Shown one piece after another: positions 27,558 to 37,368 of a DNA stretch of 64,000 nt. The DNA comes from Prevotella sp. DNF00663 (lineage in GTDB: Bacteria; Bacteroidota; Bacteroidia; Bacteroidales; Bacteroidaceae), in assembly GCF_001553265.1 (NCBI RefSeq), contig NZ_KQ960620.1, forward strand, positions 46,028-110,027, read 5' to 3'. The notes under the pieces are model-generated. The model searched no databases. It had not been told where the DNA came from and saw only the letters and a list, made by a program, of their open reading frames with translations. The first letter of the stretch is position 1; each line of letters begins with the position of its first letter. The position numbers and the translations under genes are program-made.

Positions 27558-28756
27558 AACTTGTTTGGAAGTTACTAAGACAACATATCAGCATTCCGCA
27601 GTTTGCCGGTTTTTTCTTTGCAAACCTGTTTGGAATGACCATCGTTCTGTTAGGTTTTCAATTTTATCATGATATATCTTCGGTACTCACAGCAGAAGAT
27701 AGCTTCATGCGTTCGGGCTTTCTGGTTATTAATAAGAAAATAGGAGCAGGTAATACATTAAGTGCAAAAGCCAGCAATTTCAGTGATGCTGAAGTAGAAG
27801 ACTTGGAAAATCAAGACTTCATTACCGACTTAGGAACCTTTACAAGTGCAGAGTATAAAGCTGATGCCAATATGTCTGTCAATGGGACAAGCGTTCTGAA
27901 TAATGGTGAAATATCCTTTGAGAGCATTCCTAATCAATTTGTCGAAGTGCCTTTAAGTGCTTGGAAATATACTCCGGGAAGCAAGGTTATTCCGATTATC
28001 CTGCCGAAAGTATATCTTACGATGTACAATTTTGGATTTGCACAGAGCCATTCGCTGCCCAAAATCAGTGAAGGATTGGTGGGGCTGATAGACTTTTATA
28101 TCAACATACGTGGTAATGGATATACTGATATTTATAAAGGCAAAGTAATAGGATTCTCTAGCCGTTTGTCATCAATATTAGTACCGCAGTCGTTCATGGA
28201 TTGGAGTAATCAGCGGTATGCGCCTCAGCAATCGACTGCTCCTACACGCCTAATAGTAACTGTTAAGAACCCATCGGACGAACATTTTACAAAGTATCTG
28301 GATAGGAAAGGATATGAGCAGGAGAATGATAAACTCAATGCGGAGAAGACTACTTACTTCTTGCGACTACTTGTAGCAATGGTTGTAGCCATCGGTCTAA
28401 TTATTAGTGCTCTTAGTTTTTATATCCTTATGTTGAGCATCTACCTATTGGTACAAAAGAATTCTGAGAAATTAGAAAATTTACTGTTGATAGGGTATAG
28501 CCCTATGCAAGTGGCATGGCCATACAGATGGCTGACATTGGTATTGAATTTTGGAGTTCTAATTTTGGCTTGGATTATTTTGTATGCCGTTCGTCTTTAC
28601 TATATGGATGTTATAGAAGCGCTATTTCCTAATATGGATGATAGGGGAGTGTGGCCTGCATTGGTTGTAGGTATTGTGCTATTTGTAGGTATATCGACTT
28701 TCAACCATATTGCAATCGTTAGAAAGGTGATACATATCTGGAAGTATAGAAAATAG
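27554..28756 (+). CDS. FtsX/MacB-like ABC transporter permease
   Basis: 400 residues. One N-terminal membrane segment (about 18-38), a long periplasmic domain (about 45-265) and three C-terminal segments (about 275-305, 330-350, 365-390) give the FtsX/LolC topology. No specific partner motif is visible. It overlaps the ATPase gene by 4 bases and is the last gene of the nupG operon, followed by a strong hairpin. Confidence 0.8.
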   Translation: MKLVWKLLRQHISIPQFAGFFFANLFGMTIVLLGFQFYHDISSVLTAEDSFMRSGFLVINKKIGAGNTLSAKASNFSDAEVEDLENQDFITDLGTFTSAEYKADANMSVNGTSVLNNGEISFESIPNQFVEVPLSAWKYTPGSKVIPIILPKVYLTMYNFGFAQSHSLPKISEGLVGLIDFYINIRGNGYTDIYKGKVIGFSSRLSSILVPQSFMDWSNQRYAPQQSTAPTRLIVTVKNPSDEHFTKYLDRKGYEQENDKLNAEKTTYFLRLLVAMVVAIGLIISALSFYILMLSIYLLVQKNSEKLENLLLIGYSPMQVAWPYRWLTLVLNFGVLILAWIILYAVRLYYMDVIEALFPNMDDRGVWPALVVGIVLFVGISTFNHIAIVRKVIHIWKYRK

Positions 28757-28766
28757 TATTGAGTTA

Positions 28767-28809
28767 CTGCCAAGGCTTAACAGCGATACTGTTGTGCTTT
28801 GGCAGTTTT
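28767..28809 (+). terminator. Terminator after the ABC permease gene
   Basis: CTGCCAAGGCTTAACAG pairs with CTGTTGTGCTTTGGCAG (two mismatches, one wobble) around a 5-base loop, followed by TTTT. Confidence 0.7.
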
Positions 28810-28825
28810 GCTGAATGGCTTATAC

Positions 28826-28856
28826 AATAATGCTGCCAAAGCGTTGCAGTATTATT
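28826..28856 (-). terminator. Terminator of tamB
   Basis: AATAATGCTGC (28826-28836) pairs with GCAGTATTATT (28846-28856), 11 bp with one wobble. It overlaps the tamB stop codon. Confidence 0.55.
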
Positions 28857-31800
28857 TATTATTCTTATCGACTTCTTTCTTTAATCTCTTTTTGCTACGG
28901 AAACGGAAAAGGTCGCGCCAATTAGTGAAGTCTTTTTTCAGGATAATTCCGACTCCTTGTGTGTTCAGTGTGTTCTTAATAAAGTATCGATCGTTGGTCT
29001 GATTGTACACTCGGATGGCAAAGTTGCCATTAGGAAATATCAGATAACGTAAATCAAAGTCCCCGATGAAGCTTGAAGTGGCGGTCTTTGCATTGTCGCG
29101 ATAGCCCATCTGTCCATTAAAGAGTAGGCGATTGTTGAGTAGCTGACCACTGAATAATCCTTCATATTCTGCATTATTCAATCCTTCATCGCCGGTAGAG
29201 ATGTTTGCCCCGAAGTTCCAATTAGAATTATTAACGACATTTTTCAGAACATTATTGATTTGTTGGCTCAGCGTACCGCTTAATAGGCTCTGCATAGCCA
29301 AGCTTGTCTGGCTTTGCTGAGCCGACAATTCAGATGTGGCATTGTTGGTACCTTGGGTGTAGAAGCGACCTACAGCTAGCAGATATAATACTTGCTGTTT
29401 CATCTCTTCTTCACTATTTATAATACTGAATACCATCTGTTTAACATCGGAACTGACAGTAGGTAAATCTAGTGTAAAGTCGACTTTAGGAGCACTAGGA
29501 GTACCGCTAATATTCATAAGACAATTGACGCGTATGTTATTGCTCGAGAAACTACGTCCTATCTTCAAGTCACTCAGACTGACACCTACTACTGGATATA
29601 AGGCATTGAGGTTTAGGCGTGCGGCATAAGGGTCGCCACCAAAACTGATAGTTCCGCCTTGTTGGAATGTAAAATCTTTTTTAATGACGTTTTGGATAGT
29701 AAGTTTATAGAGGCCATCGGATACCACATAATTGCCAAACATGTCGAACGAGCCCTTATTATAATATGTGGCACTGATTCCTCCTGTGCCTTTCAAATCA
29801 ATATAGTCACCGGTTTGTTGGTCCATGATGAGTCTGATGATAGCGTCAGGGGTCATGTTGATGAGAAACTTGATACGTATATCTGTAGGAATATCAGGAG
29901 TGTCGTCTTCGTTCTGTAGGTCTTGCTCAGCTCGTAAGTGAAGGTGCTGGATAGAATCTGTCGCAATAGTATCTCTGTCAGACCACTTGATGAATTCCTG
30001 AGAAGATATAGCTGCCGGACTTGCCACGTTATAAACGAATTGACTCCCTTTCTCCGGCGTGGCATTGACATCAATGACTACTTCGCCACTGCGGCCGGTA
30101 ATAGAGCATGTACCGGTTGTGTAAGCCGTTCCATAAAACGTATTTCCCCCAAATTCATGAGTATCGTAGGCTAATAGGTTCCTTGCATCTACATTGATAT
30201 TATACGTTAGATTGGTCAGATGTTCATGGTTGATGGTGCCGTGAACGATACCGATGTTATGGTTTCGATCGTAGATTGTATCATGCTTTAAGATGATATG
30301 GTCGGGAATAAGTGTTACTGTATCGTTCTTTAATGTATAATCTGTATTGAGACTTAGCATGTGTACATTGCCCGAAGCAACTAGTTGCCCGGTCAGATTG
30401 ATGTTGTTCAGGGGGCCAAACAGTCGCACTTTACCATTTGCGGTTGCTGTTATATTGTTCATGAATGTCCCACAAAAACTCTCTAAGAATTCTAGTCTGG
30501 TGTTATCGGCAGCTATACCTAAATCTATATAATTCTTTTTGGGCGATACATAACCTTTGATAATGGTTTGCTTGTCGGTTTCATCAAGCGCTTGAGCATC
30601 TATGTTTATTTGTCCTTCTTGGTGATTATAGTTTACATGGGCAAAGAGTGTACCCATGCGGCCATTCTCAAATCGGAATTCGTTGACGCGTAGATTAGCG
30701 TGAGCTTTGGGCTCAGTAAAAACTGATGTAACGTAAGCTTGGCCGGTAGCAAGACCACTAAAATCTACAGCATGGAAGTTGACTAAATTCAAAATGTAGT
30801 TGACATTGACATCTTGCAAGTCTACTGTTAGGGAATCCTCCATACTTTTTGTGGCCATTCCCGATACAATGATATGCTGCTTGTTGTGGGATATTTCAAA
30901 ATGATCAACGGTTAGATGGTTCTTACTATAAATGATATCACTGGGCTGGACATGCCAAATTGTGTCGCCGACAAGAATATTTGATGGGTGTATCTTGACA
31001 TGGGCAGAAGACACACCACCATCAGTTCTAAAGAAGTCGGCCTCTGTAGACAATTGTCCTCTAAATAATTTCTTCCTTTTATTGTCCCATGAGAGAATTG
31101 CTCCCAGCTTGTTGTTGGCGGCATGAGACTGGAGGTTCCAATAGAAACCGTTTCCCTTGTCGTCTAGCATTTTCAATCTAGCGTTGGCTTTCAACGTGTC
31201 ATTGGGCGTAGTTACTTCAATGAAGGCGTCTTCGTACTGTTTGTCTGCATAAGTGAAGTGTGGAACTTGGCAGATAAGATTGATCTTTTTATCAATGTCA
31301 TTAATTGAACCCTTCAACGAAACTGTATCTTGGAGTTCCAAAGGAACGTTGAAAAGAGTCTTCAACCATTCTGAGTTGTAGAGTGAAGTGTTGATAGTAA
31401 AATTGTTATACTTGCTATTTGTAACTTTTGGAAGACCGGGCAGGGTGGGGAGTTTACTGCCTATTTGATTGGTTATGCTTTGATAGAGTGTTGCATAATC
31501 AAAGTTTCCCTGAATAGCAAGTGTCCCGAAATCACTCGTTAAATTCATGTAATGGATTTTGTCATGGTATCCCGTATTAACTCGCAGCTCATTGAGTATA
31601 AAATCACCATCACTCTTTGAGATATTAAGATTTGATACGACGAGTTGGCCAGTAGCTGTATTGAGAGATTTACCGACTATATTACTAGAAATTTTCCCGC
31701 TAATGAGAGTTTGTGACCAAGGTGATGGCAAATGCATGGCCGTTAGGTTTAAATTAGTAGTATGAACTTCTAATTGGGCTGTTAATACCTGATTAATTTT

Positions 31801-33450
31801 GCTGATATTACCATGTAAACTCAATTGTCCATTAGGGTCGTCAACATTTAATAGTCCTTTAAACTGCATACCTTTAGCAGCTTGTACAAATTTTCCATTT
31901 AGATGAATATTCTGGAAAGAGTATTGGTTGTAGTCAAAGCGTGAGATAAAACCTTTAGCAATAATCAATAGAGGAGATTGTTCTTTTGTAGGCAATTTTC
32001 CATCTATATTGATACTTGATGCTAAGACGCCTAATTTGTTGTTATTAAGTATTTTACCAAGGTTGATACCTTTTGTCTCTAGACGTCCGGAAAAGTTATT
32101 GAGATGTTTGCCTAAAGCTATATTAGCGACACCTTGACCGGTTTTTAATATTCCCTTTAGAGCAAGGTCTTGCCCATATCCACCAAGAAAACCTTGGAAA
32201 TGAATATTGCCTAATCTTGTCATTTCTGCCGGGATGTTGAATTTGGTTCCTAGGCTTTCGGCTATCATCTTAATACCATTAGCAGATATTCGTAGTTCTT
32301 GTACGGCAGCAACCCAGCGTGGAGTGGACTGCCAATTGCTTAAAGAACCATTTGTATTTAATGTAAGGTCTTTCCCTGTTATATGAATATCTTTGATTCG
32401 AATAAATGTACTAGTTCCAGAAAAAGAGGATTGAAGTGTTATTGGATTGTTTGCTTCTTTGAATAATTTATATAAAAACGTTAAATCACAAGGTGTTATG
32501 GTAGATTTATCAATACTACCAATGAATTGCAATGAAGGCATTTCTATTCCATGTTTACCTTTTTTGAAACTGGCACGGCATTCTCCTAACTTGATAGAAG
32601 ATTGAGGTAATTGCAGATGAAAATGGGATAGTTTAGCTTCATGCTGGTTTACTGTTAACTTAAAAGTCAGGCCTTTGACCGTCAAACCTGATTTCTCTGT
32701 GAGTGACAGCTTTTTACAATTCACATCTATCAGCTCTTTGGTGAGTTGGTTTAATATAAGATGTGCACTGATATTTTGGAAGGCAATATGATTTGTATTA
32801 AATGTACGAGAGAGTGTAACTGCTTCTCGCAAGTCATATGAAAAAGCACCATGTCTAATAATAATTGAGTGTATTGCTAAGTCTAATTTTGAATGTTGAG
32901 TTGTATCCTTTGATGCTAGAGAATCAATTACAAATTGGTAATTAGGCTTAGAATTAGTGGTTTGTTTATATGTGGTGATAGAGGTACCAAACAATTGAGC
33001 GGCAGAAATAGAGAGCTTACCATGGAAAAGGGGGAGTATATCGAACTTGGCAGATAACCGACTGGCTGATAACATAGTCTCACCATGCTGGTCTTGAATT
33101 GCTATCCCGTCGATAATTACCCGATTAAATATACCTAAGTTTACTCGTTTTATTTCTACTTTGGTACCTAATTTATTGCCAACGGCAATGCTAAGTTCCG
33201 ACCCAATAAAGCGCTGTATTGCTGGTATATGCAACAATACAATTGTAAAGAAGTATATACTGACAAATGTCCAGATACTCCCATTTATGATATGTTTGTA
33301 TTTACGTTTTATTCGCTCTCTATGAATTAATGACGCAAATTTAGTCGTTTTTTGCCTGACATAGAAATAAAAGCTGTCTTTTCTTGTTTTAAGTGTCCGC
33401 TTTTTAGTATATTTGCACTTGTGTTTATTTTTGTGAATGTACAAAAACAA
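28852..33450 (-). CDS. tamB: Translocation and assembly module protein TamB (DUF490)
   Basis: 1532 residues. One N-terminal membrane segment (SIWTFVSIYFFTIVLLHI, about residues 58-75) is followed by very long beta-rich AsmA/TamB repeats and a C-terminal DUF490 region with GTPSAPKVDFTLDLP and the TamB-type end (FGANISTGD...FLGDFDLRYL-like). TamB bridges the periplasm and helps outer-membrane protein or lipid transport. The start is uncertain: the only upstream Met is at 33450, which adds about 45 odd basic residues and covers the nqr promoter at 33408-33415, and a minus-strand TAAATTTG sits at 33336-33343 inside the frame. No TamA/BamA gene is adjacent. Confidence 0.85.
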   Translation of the reverse strand: MFLYIHKNKHKCKYTKKRTLKTRKDSFYFYVRQKTTKFASLIHRERIKRKYKHIINGSIWTFVSIYFFTIVLLHIPAIQRFIGSELSIAVGNKLGTKVEIKRVNLGIFNRVIIDGIAIQDQHGETMLSASRLSAKFDILPLFHGKLSISAAQLFGTSITTYKQTTNSKPNYQFVIDSLASKDTTQHSKLDLAIHSIIIRHGAFSYDLREAVTLSRTFNTNHIAFQNISAHLILNQLTKELIDVNCKKLSLTEKSGLTVKGLTFKLTVNQHEAKLSHFHLQLPQSSIKLGECRASFKKGKHGIEMPSLQFIGSIDKSTITPCDLTFLYKLFKEANNPITLQSSFSGTSTFIRIKDIHITGKDLTLNTNGSLSNWQSTPRWVAAVQELRISANGIKMIAESLGTKFNIPAEMTRLGNIHFQGFLGGYGQDLALKGILKTGQGVANIALGKHLNNFSGRLETKGINLGKILNNNKLGVLASSINIDGKLPTKEQSPLLIIAKGFISRFDYNQYSFQNIHLNGKFVQAAKGMQFKGLLNVDDPNGQLSLHGNISKINQVLTAQLEVHTTNLNLTAMHLPSPWSQTLISGKISSNIVGKSLNTATGQLVVSNLNISKSDGDFILNELRVNTGYHDKIHYMNLTSDFGTLAIQGNFDYATLYQSITNQIGSKLPTLPGLPKVTNSKYNNFTINTSLYNSEWLKTLFNVPLELQDTVSLKGSINDIDKKINLICQVPHFTYADKQYEDAFIEVTTPNDTLKANARLKMLDDKGNGFYWNLQSHAANNKLGAILSWDNKRKKLFRGQLSTEADFFRTDGGVSSAHVKIHPSNILVGDTIWHVQPSDIIYSKNHLTVDHFEISHNKQHIIVSGMATKSMEDSLTVDLQDVNVNYILNLVNFHAVDFSGLATGQAYVTSVFTEPKAHANLRVNEFRFENGRMGTLFAHVNYNHQEGQINIDAQALDETDKQTIIKGYVSPKKNYIDLGIAADNTRLEFLESFCGTFMNNITATANGKVRLFGPLNNINLTGQLVASGNVHMLSLNTDYTLKNDTVTLIPDHIILKHDTIYDRNHNIGIVHGTINHEHLTNLTYNINVDARNLLAYDTHEFGGNTFYGTAYTTGTCSITGRSGEVVIDVNATPEKGSQFVYNVASPAAISSQEFIKWSDRDTIATDSIQHLHLRAEQDLQNEDDTPDIPTDIRIKFLINMTPDAIIRLIMDQQTGDYIDLKGTGGISATYYNKGSFDMFGNYVVSDGLYKLTIQNVIKKDFTFQQGGTISFGGDPYAARLNLNALYPVVGVSLSDLKIGRSFSSNNIRVNCLMNISGTPSAPKVDFTLDLPTVSSDVKQMVFSIINSEEEMKQQVLYLLAVGRFYTQGTNNATSELSAQQSQTSLAMQSLLSGTLSQQINNVLKNVVNNSNWNFGANISTGDEGLNNAEYEGLFSGQLLNNRLLFNGQMGYRDNAKTATSSFIGDFDLRYLIFPNGNFAIRVYNQTNDRYFIKNTLNTQGVGIILKKDFTNWRDLFRFRSKKRLKKEVDKNNK
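33383..33415 (+). promoter_or_regulatory. Promoter of the nqr operon
   Basis: CTTG at 33383-33386 and TATATTTG at 33408-33415, spacer 21, 58 bases before the nqrA ATG. The -33 half is imperfect. Confidence 0.6.
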
Positions 33451-33473
33451 TATTTATCAGTTTAAATATAATT

Positions 33474-34826
33474 ATGGCAAATGTAATTAAGTTACGTAAG
33501 GGCTTAGACATTAACCTGCAAGGCAAGGCCAAGACTGTAACAAGAAGTCAAGGAATGAGCGATGTATATGCGCTTGTCCCAAATGATTTCATAGGCTTAC
33601 AGCCGAAGGTAATCGTCAAAGAAGGTGACCATGTTAAAGCAGGAGAAGGCTTGTTTGTGAATAAAAAACATCCTTCGATTAAGTTTGCTTCTCCAGTTAG
33701 TGGTACTGTAGAAGCTATTGTGCGAGGTGATCGTAGAAAAGTCCTTAGCGTGAATGTAAAGGCAGATGCAGAACAGCAATTTATAGATTTCGGTGTAAAA
33801 GATGTGAATAGCCTTGATGCAGAAAGCGTTAAACAGTCTTTGTTAGAAGCCGGTCTCTTTGGTTTCATCAACCAATTGCCGTATGCAGTGTCAACAACAG
33901 AGGATGTAGAACCTAAAGCTATTTTTGTATCTGCTTTGCGTGATATGCCTTTGGCCGCAGATTTCGAGGTTGAGTTAGAAGGTAATGAATCTGCCTTTCA
34001 AACCGGACTTACTGCCTTATCGAAGATTCAAAAAACATATTTGGGAATTGGAGCCAATCAAAAGAGTGATGCATTGACAAATGCCAAAGATGTTGAAGTA
34101 ACAATCTTTGATGGTCCATGTCCCGCTGGTAATGTCGGAATACAAGTGAATCATTTGTCACCGGTGAATAAAGGTGAAGTGGTTTGGACGGTAGAGCCAT
34201 CTGTAGTTATCTTTATTGGTCGCTTGTTTACAACAGGTAAAGTAGATTTAACACGTACAATAGCTATTGCCGGAAGTGAGATTCATGAACCGGATTATGT
34301 TAAAACTTTGGTGGGAACTCCACTTAAGGATTTGCTCAAAGATAAGTTGAAAACTATAGATAATGTGCGTATTATTAATGGTAATCCTTTGACAGGGCGT
34401 AAAGCGTTATTAGATGATTTCCTTGGAGCGCATACATCAGAAGTAACTGCTATTCCCGAAGGTGACAATGTAAATGAAATGTTCGGATGGATTTTACCGA
34501 GAATCTCTCAATTCTCTGTCAATCGCAGCTATTTCTCTTGGTTGCAAGGGAAGAAGAAAGCTTATAAATTGGATGCTCGAATCAAAGGTGGAGAGCGTCA
34601 CATGATTATGAGTGGAGAGTATGATAAGGTGTTGCCAATGGATATTATGGCTGAATTCCTTATTAAATCTATTATTGCGGGTGATATTGATAAGCAAGAA
34701 CAGCTAGGTATTTATGAAGTAAGTCCAGAAGATTTTGCTTTGGCTGAATTTGTCGATAGCTCAAAATTGCCCCTACAGCAAATCGTACGTAATGGACTAG
34801 ATATCCTACGTAAAGAAAATGCTTAA
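33474..34826 (+). CDS. nqrA: Na+-translocating NADH:quinone reductase subunit A
   Basis: 450 residues. NqrA starts with VIKLRKGLDINLQGKAK and carries the biotinyl/lipoyl-like N-terminal part (GDHVKAGEGLFVNKKHP), then the RnfC-like core and the FDGPCPAGNVGIQVNH segment. It is the cytoplasmic subunit that takes part in quinone binding. It is first of six adjacent genes, which together pump Na+ out while moving electrons from NADH to menaquinone. Confidence 0.96.
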   Translation: MANVIKLRKGLDINLQGKAKTVTRSQGMSDVYALVPNDFIGLQPKVIVKEGDHVKAGEGLFVNKKHPSIKFASPVSGTVEAIVRGDRRKVLSVNVKADAEQQFIDFGVKDVNSLDAESVKQSLLEAGLFGFINQLPYAVSTTEDVEPKAIFVSALRDMPLAADFEVELEGNESAFQTGLTALSKIQKTYLGIGANQKSDALTNAKDVEVTIFDGPCPAGNVGIQVNHLSPVNKGEVVWTVEPSVVIFIGRLFTTGKVDLTRTIAIAGSEIHEPDYVKTLVGTPLKDLLKDKLKTIDNVRIINGNPLTGRKALLDDFLGAHTSEVTAIPEGDNVNEMFGWILPRISQFSVNRSYFSWLQGKKKAYKLDARIKGGERHMIMSGEYDKVLPMDIMAEFLIKSIIAGDIDKQEQLGIYEVSPEDFALAEFVDSSKLPLQQIVRNGLDILRKENA

Positions 34827-34851
34827 GGTATAAAACGTAGTTATATTTATT

Positions 34852-36006
34852 ATGAGTTTAAAAAAATACATAGATAGAATCAGACCAAACTTTGAAGAGG
34901 GAGGGAAGTTGCACGCATTTAAGAGCGTTTTTGAAGGCTTCGAGACTTTCCTATATGTTCCAAACGAAACTTCAAAGACTGGCGTTTCGATTCACGACTC
35001 AATAGATTCAAAGAGAATCATGAGTATAGTGGTGATTTCTTTATTGCCCGCTTTACTTTTCGGAATGTATAATGTCGGCTACCAAAATTATTTAGCTGTG
35101 GGTACATTGACCACAGCTTCATTTACTGAAATATTTACTTTCGGAATGTTGGCTGTACTTCCAAAAGTAATTATCTCTTATATTGTTGGATTGGGTATAG
35201 AGTTTGCTTGGGCGCAATGGAAAGGAGAGGAGATACAAGAGGGTTATCTTGTGACTGGTATCTTAATTCCACTGATTATTCCTGTAACCACTCCTATTTG
35301 GATTTTGGTTATTGCAATAGCTTTCTCTGTCATATTTGCTAAAGAGATATTTGGTGGTACGGGAATGAATATTTTCAATGTTGCACTTGTAACTCGTGCA
35401 TTTTTATTCTTCTCTTATCCCCAAACAATGAGTGGTGACAGTGTCTGGATAGCTAAAAATTCCATATTCGGTTTAGGCAATACGCTTCCTGACGGTTTCA
35501 CGGCAGCGACACCCCTTGGTCAATTAGGGCAGAATATTATTCCAACTGCAAGTCTCAACGACATGTTTGTAGGCTTTATCCCCGGTTCAATAGGCGAAAC
35601 TTCTATCATAGCAATAGCTATTGGCGCCATTATCTTATTGTGGACAGGCATTGCTTCTTGGAAGATTATGTGTAGTGTATTTGTCGGTGGCGGTATTGTA
35701 GCAGCTTTATTTAATATTGGTGGTGCTACTGCTATTCCTTGGTATGAACATCTTATCTTAGGTGGATTTGCTTTTGGAGCAGTTTTTATGGCTACAGATC
35801 CTGTAACAAGTGCACGAACAGAAACTGGTAAATATATTTATGGTTTCATCATTGGAGCGATGGCTGTTATTATACGTGTGCTTAATCCCGGATATCCGGA
35901 AGGTATGATGCTGGCTATCTTGCTGATGAATATGTTTGCTCCAACAATTGATTACTGTGTAGTACAGCGAAATATTGCTAAGCGTACCAATCGTACCAGC
36001 AAATAA
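34852..36006 (+). CDS. nqrB: Na+-translocating NADH:quinone reductase subunit B
   Basis: 384 residues with about nine to ten membrane segments. The covalent FMN site is the Thr of PDGFTAATPLGQL (about residue 220). The conserved FGGTGMNIFNVALVTRAFLFF and ATDPVTSARTETGKYIYG stretches match NqrB. It carries FMN and riboflavin and forms the Na+ path with NqrD/E. It is 25 bases after nqrA. Confidence 0.96.
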   Translation: MSLKKYIDRIRPNFEEGGKLHAFKSVFEGFETFLYVPNETSKTGVSIHDSIDSKRIMSIVVISLLPALLFGMYNVGYQNYLAVGTLTTASFTEIFTFGMLAVLPKVIISYIVGLGIEFAWAQWKGEEIQEGYLVTGILIPLIIPVTTPIWILVIAIAFSVIFAKEIFGGTGMNIFNVALVTRAFLFFSYPQTMSGDSVWIAKNSIFGLGNTLPDGFTAATPLGQLGQNIIPTASLNDMFVGFIPGSIGETSIIAIAIGAIILLWTGIASWKIMCSVFVGGGIVAALFNIGGATAIPWYEHLILGGFAFGAVFMATDPVTSARTETGKYIYGFIIGAMAVIIRVLNPGYPEGMMLAILLMNMFAPTIDYCVVQRNIAKRTNRTSK

Positions 36007-36039
36007 TATTGCCACTACTGAAATTATAATTATTGAACA

Positions 36040-36738
36040 ATGAAAACAAATTCAAATTCATATACGATTATCTATTCAATGGTAATTGTAGTGGTTGTGG
36101 CCTTTCTTTTGGCATTTGTGTTTCAAGCATTGAAGCCGGCGCAAGATGCTAACGTTGCCTTAGATAAGAAAAAGCAACTACTCTATGCCCTTAACATTCG
36201 TGACATCAATGACGCAGAGGCTGTCAAGAAATATCATGAGGTGGTATTGGCAGATGAGATTATCAATCCAAATGGAGAGGTCTTAGCACCCGGAGAACAA
36301 GGTGGAGAAAACACCGGGTTCAAATTGAATAGTAAAGATACTAAAGAAGGTCGTCTCGCTCTGTATATTTGTAAAGTCAATGGTGAAGAGAAATATATCA
36401 TTCCAGTATATGGTATGGGACTTTGGGGACCTATCAGCGGGTACATTTCTTTAAATGCCGACAAGGAAACTATATTTGGTGCTTACTTCAACCATGAGAG
36501 TGAGACAGCTGGACTTGGTGCTGAAATCAAAGATAGTAGAGCTTGGCAGGCTCAATTCCAAGGCAAAAAAATATTTGGGAAAGATGGAGTTGCCATCGCA
36601 ATTACTGTTAGCAAAAAGGTAGAAGACCCTCAGAGAGAAGTTGATGGCGTCACCGGTGCAACTCTGACATCAAATGGTGTGACAGAGATGCTCCACACTT
36701 GTTTGGGACAATATCTTAAATTTTTAAAGGATAAATAA
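36040..36738 (+). CDS. nqrC: Na+-translocating NADH:quinone reductase subunit C
   Basis: 232 residues. One N-terminal membrane helix (YSMVIVVVVAFLLAFVFQAL) precedes a periplasmic FMN-binding domain with the flavinylation motif DGVTGATLTSNGV (Thr near residue 211). Subunit C carries covalent FMN, attached by ApbE, which is not in the window. nqrD starts 1 base later. Confidence 0.96.
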   Translation: MKTNSNSYTIIYSMVIVVVVAFLLAFVFQALKPAQDANVALDKKKQLLYALNIRDINDAEAVKKYHEVVLADEIINPNGEVLAPGEQGGENTGFKLNSKDTKEGRLALYICKVNGEEKYIIPVYGMGLWGPISGYISLNADKETIFGAYFNHESETAGLGAEIKDSRAWQAQFQGKKIFGKDGVAIAITVSKKVEDPQREVDGVTGATLTSNGVTEMLHTCLGQYLKFLKDK

Positions 36739-36739
36739 T

Positions 36740-37363
36740 ATGGCATTATTCTCAAAACAAAATAAAGAGACATTTATCAATCCGCTGAACCTAGATAATC
36801 CTATCATGGTTCAGGTGTTGGGAATATGTAGTGCTCTTGCTGTAACAAGTCAATTGAAGCCTTCTATAGTTATGGGATTGGCTGTAACGGTTATTACTGC
36901 ATTTAGCAACGTGATAATCTCACTTATTCGTAATACGATTCCGATGCGAATAAGAATTATTGTACAGTTGGTTGTAGTAGCAGCTTTGGTAACTATTGTA
37001 AGTCAATTGTTGAAGGCAGTAGCCTATGATGTGAGTGTTCAGTTGTCCGTTTATGTAGGTCTTATCATTACCAACTGTATTCTGATGGGCCGACTTGAGG
37101 CCTTCGCCATGACGAATAAACCTTGGCCAAGTTTTTTAGATGGTTTAGGAAATGGCTTAGGTTATGCTTTGATTCTTGTTGTGGTAGGTTTCTTTCGTGA
37201 ACTTTTGGGACGCGGTTCCTTGCTAGGATTCCAGTTAATACCCCAAGGAGTGTACGACGCAGGATATATTAATAATGGTATGATGACCATGCCTGCTATG
37301 GCATTATTACTTGTCGGGTGTGTGATTTGGATACACCGTGCTTACTTTTATAAAGAGAAATAA
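36740..37363 (+). CDS. nqrD: Na+-translocating NADH:quinone reductase subunit D
   Basis: 207 residues with six membrane segments. The NqrDE/RnfAE family marks [10 protein letters not shown] and [15 protein letters not shown] are present; their cysteines hold the shared intramembrane [2Fe-2S] centre. It is nearly flush with nqrC and nqrE. Confidence 0.95.
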   Translation: MALFSKQNKETFINPLNLDNPIMVQVLGICSALAVTSQLKPSIVMGLAVTVITAFSNVIISLIRNTIPMRIRIIVQLVVVAALVTIVSQLLKAVAYDVSVQLSVYVGLIITNCILMGRLEAFAMTNKPWPSFLDGLGNGLGYALILVVVGFFRELLGRGSLLGFQLIPQGVYDAGYINNGMMTMPAMALLLVGCVIWIHRAYFYKEK

Positions 37364-37368
37364 TTAAG

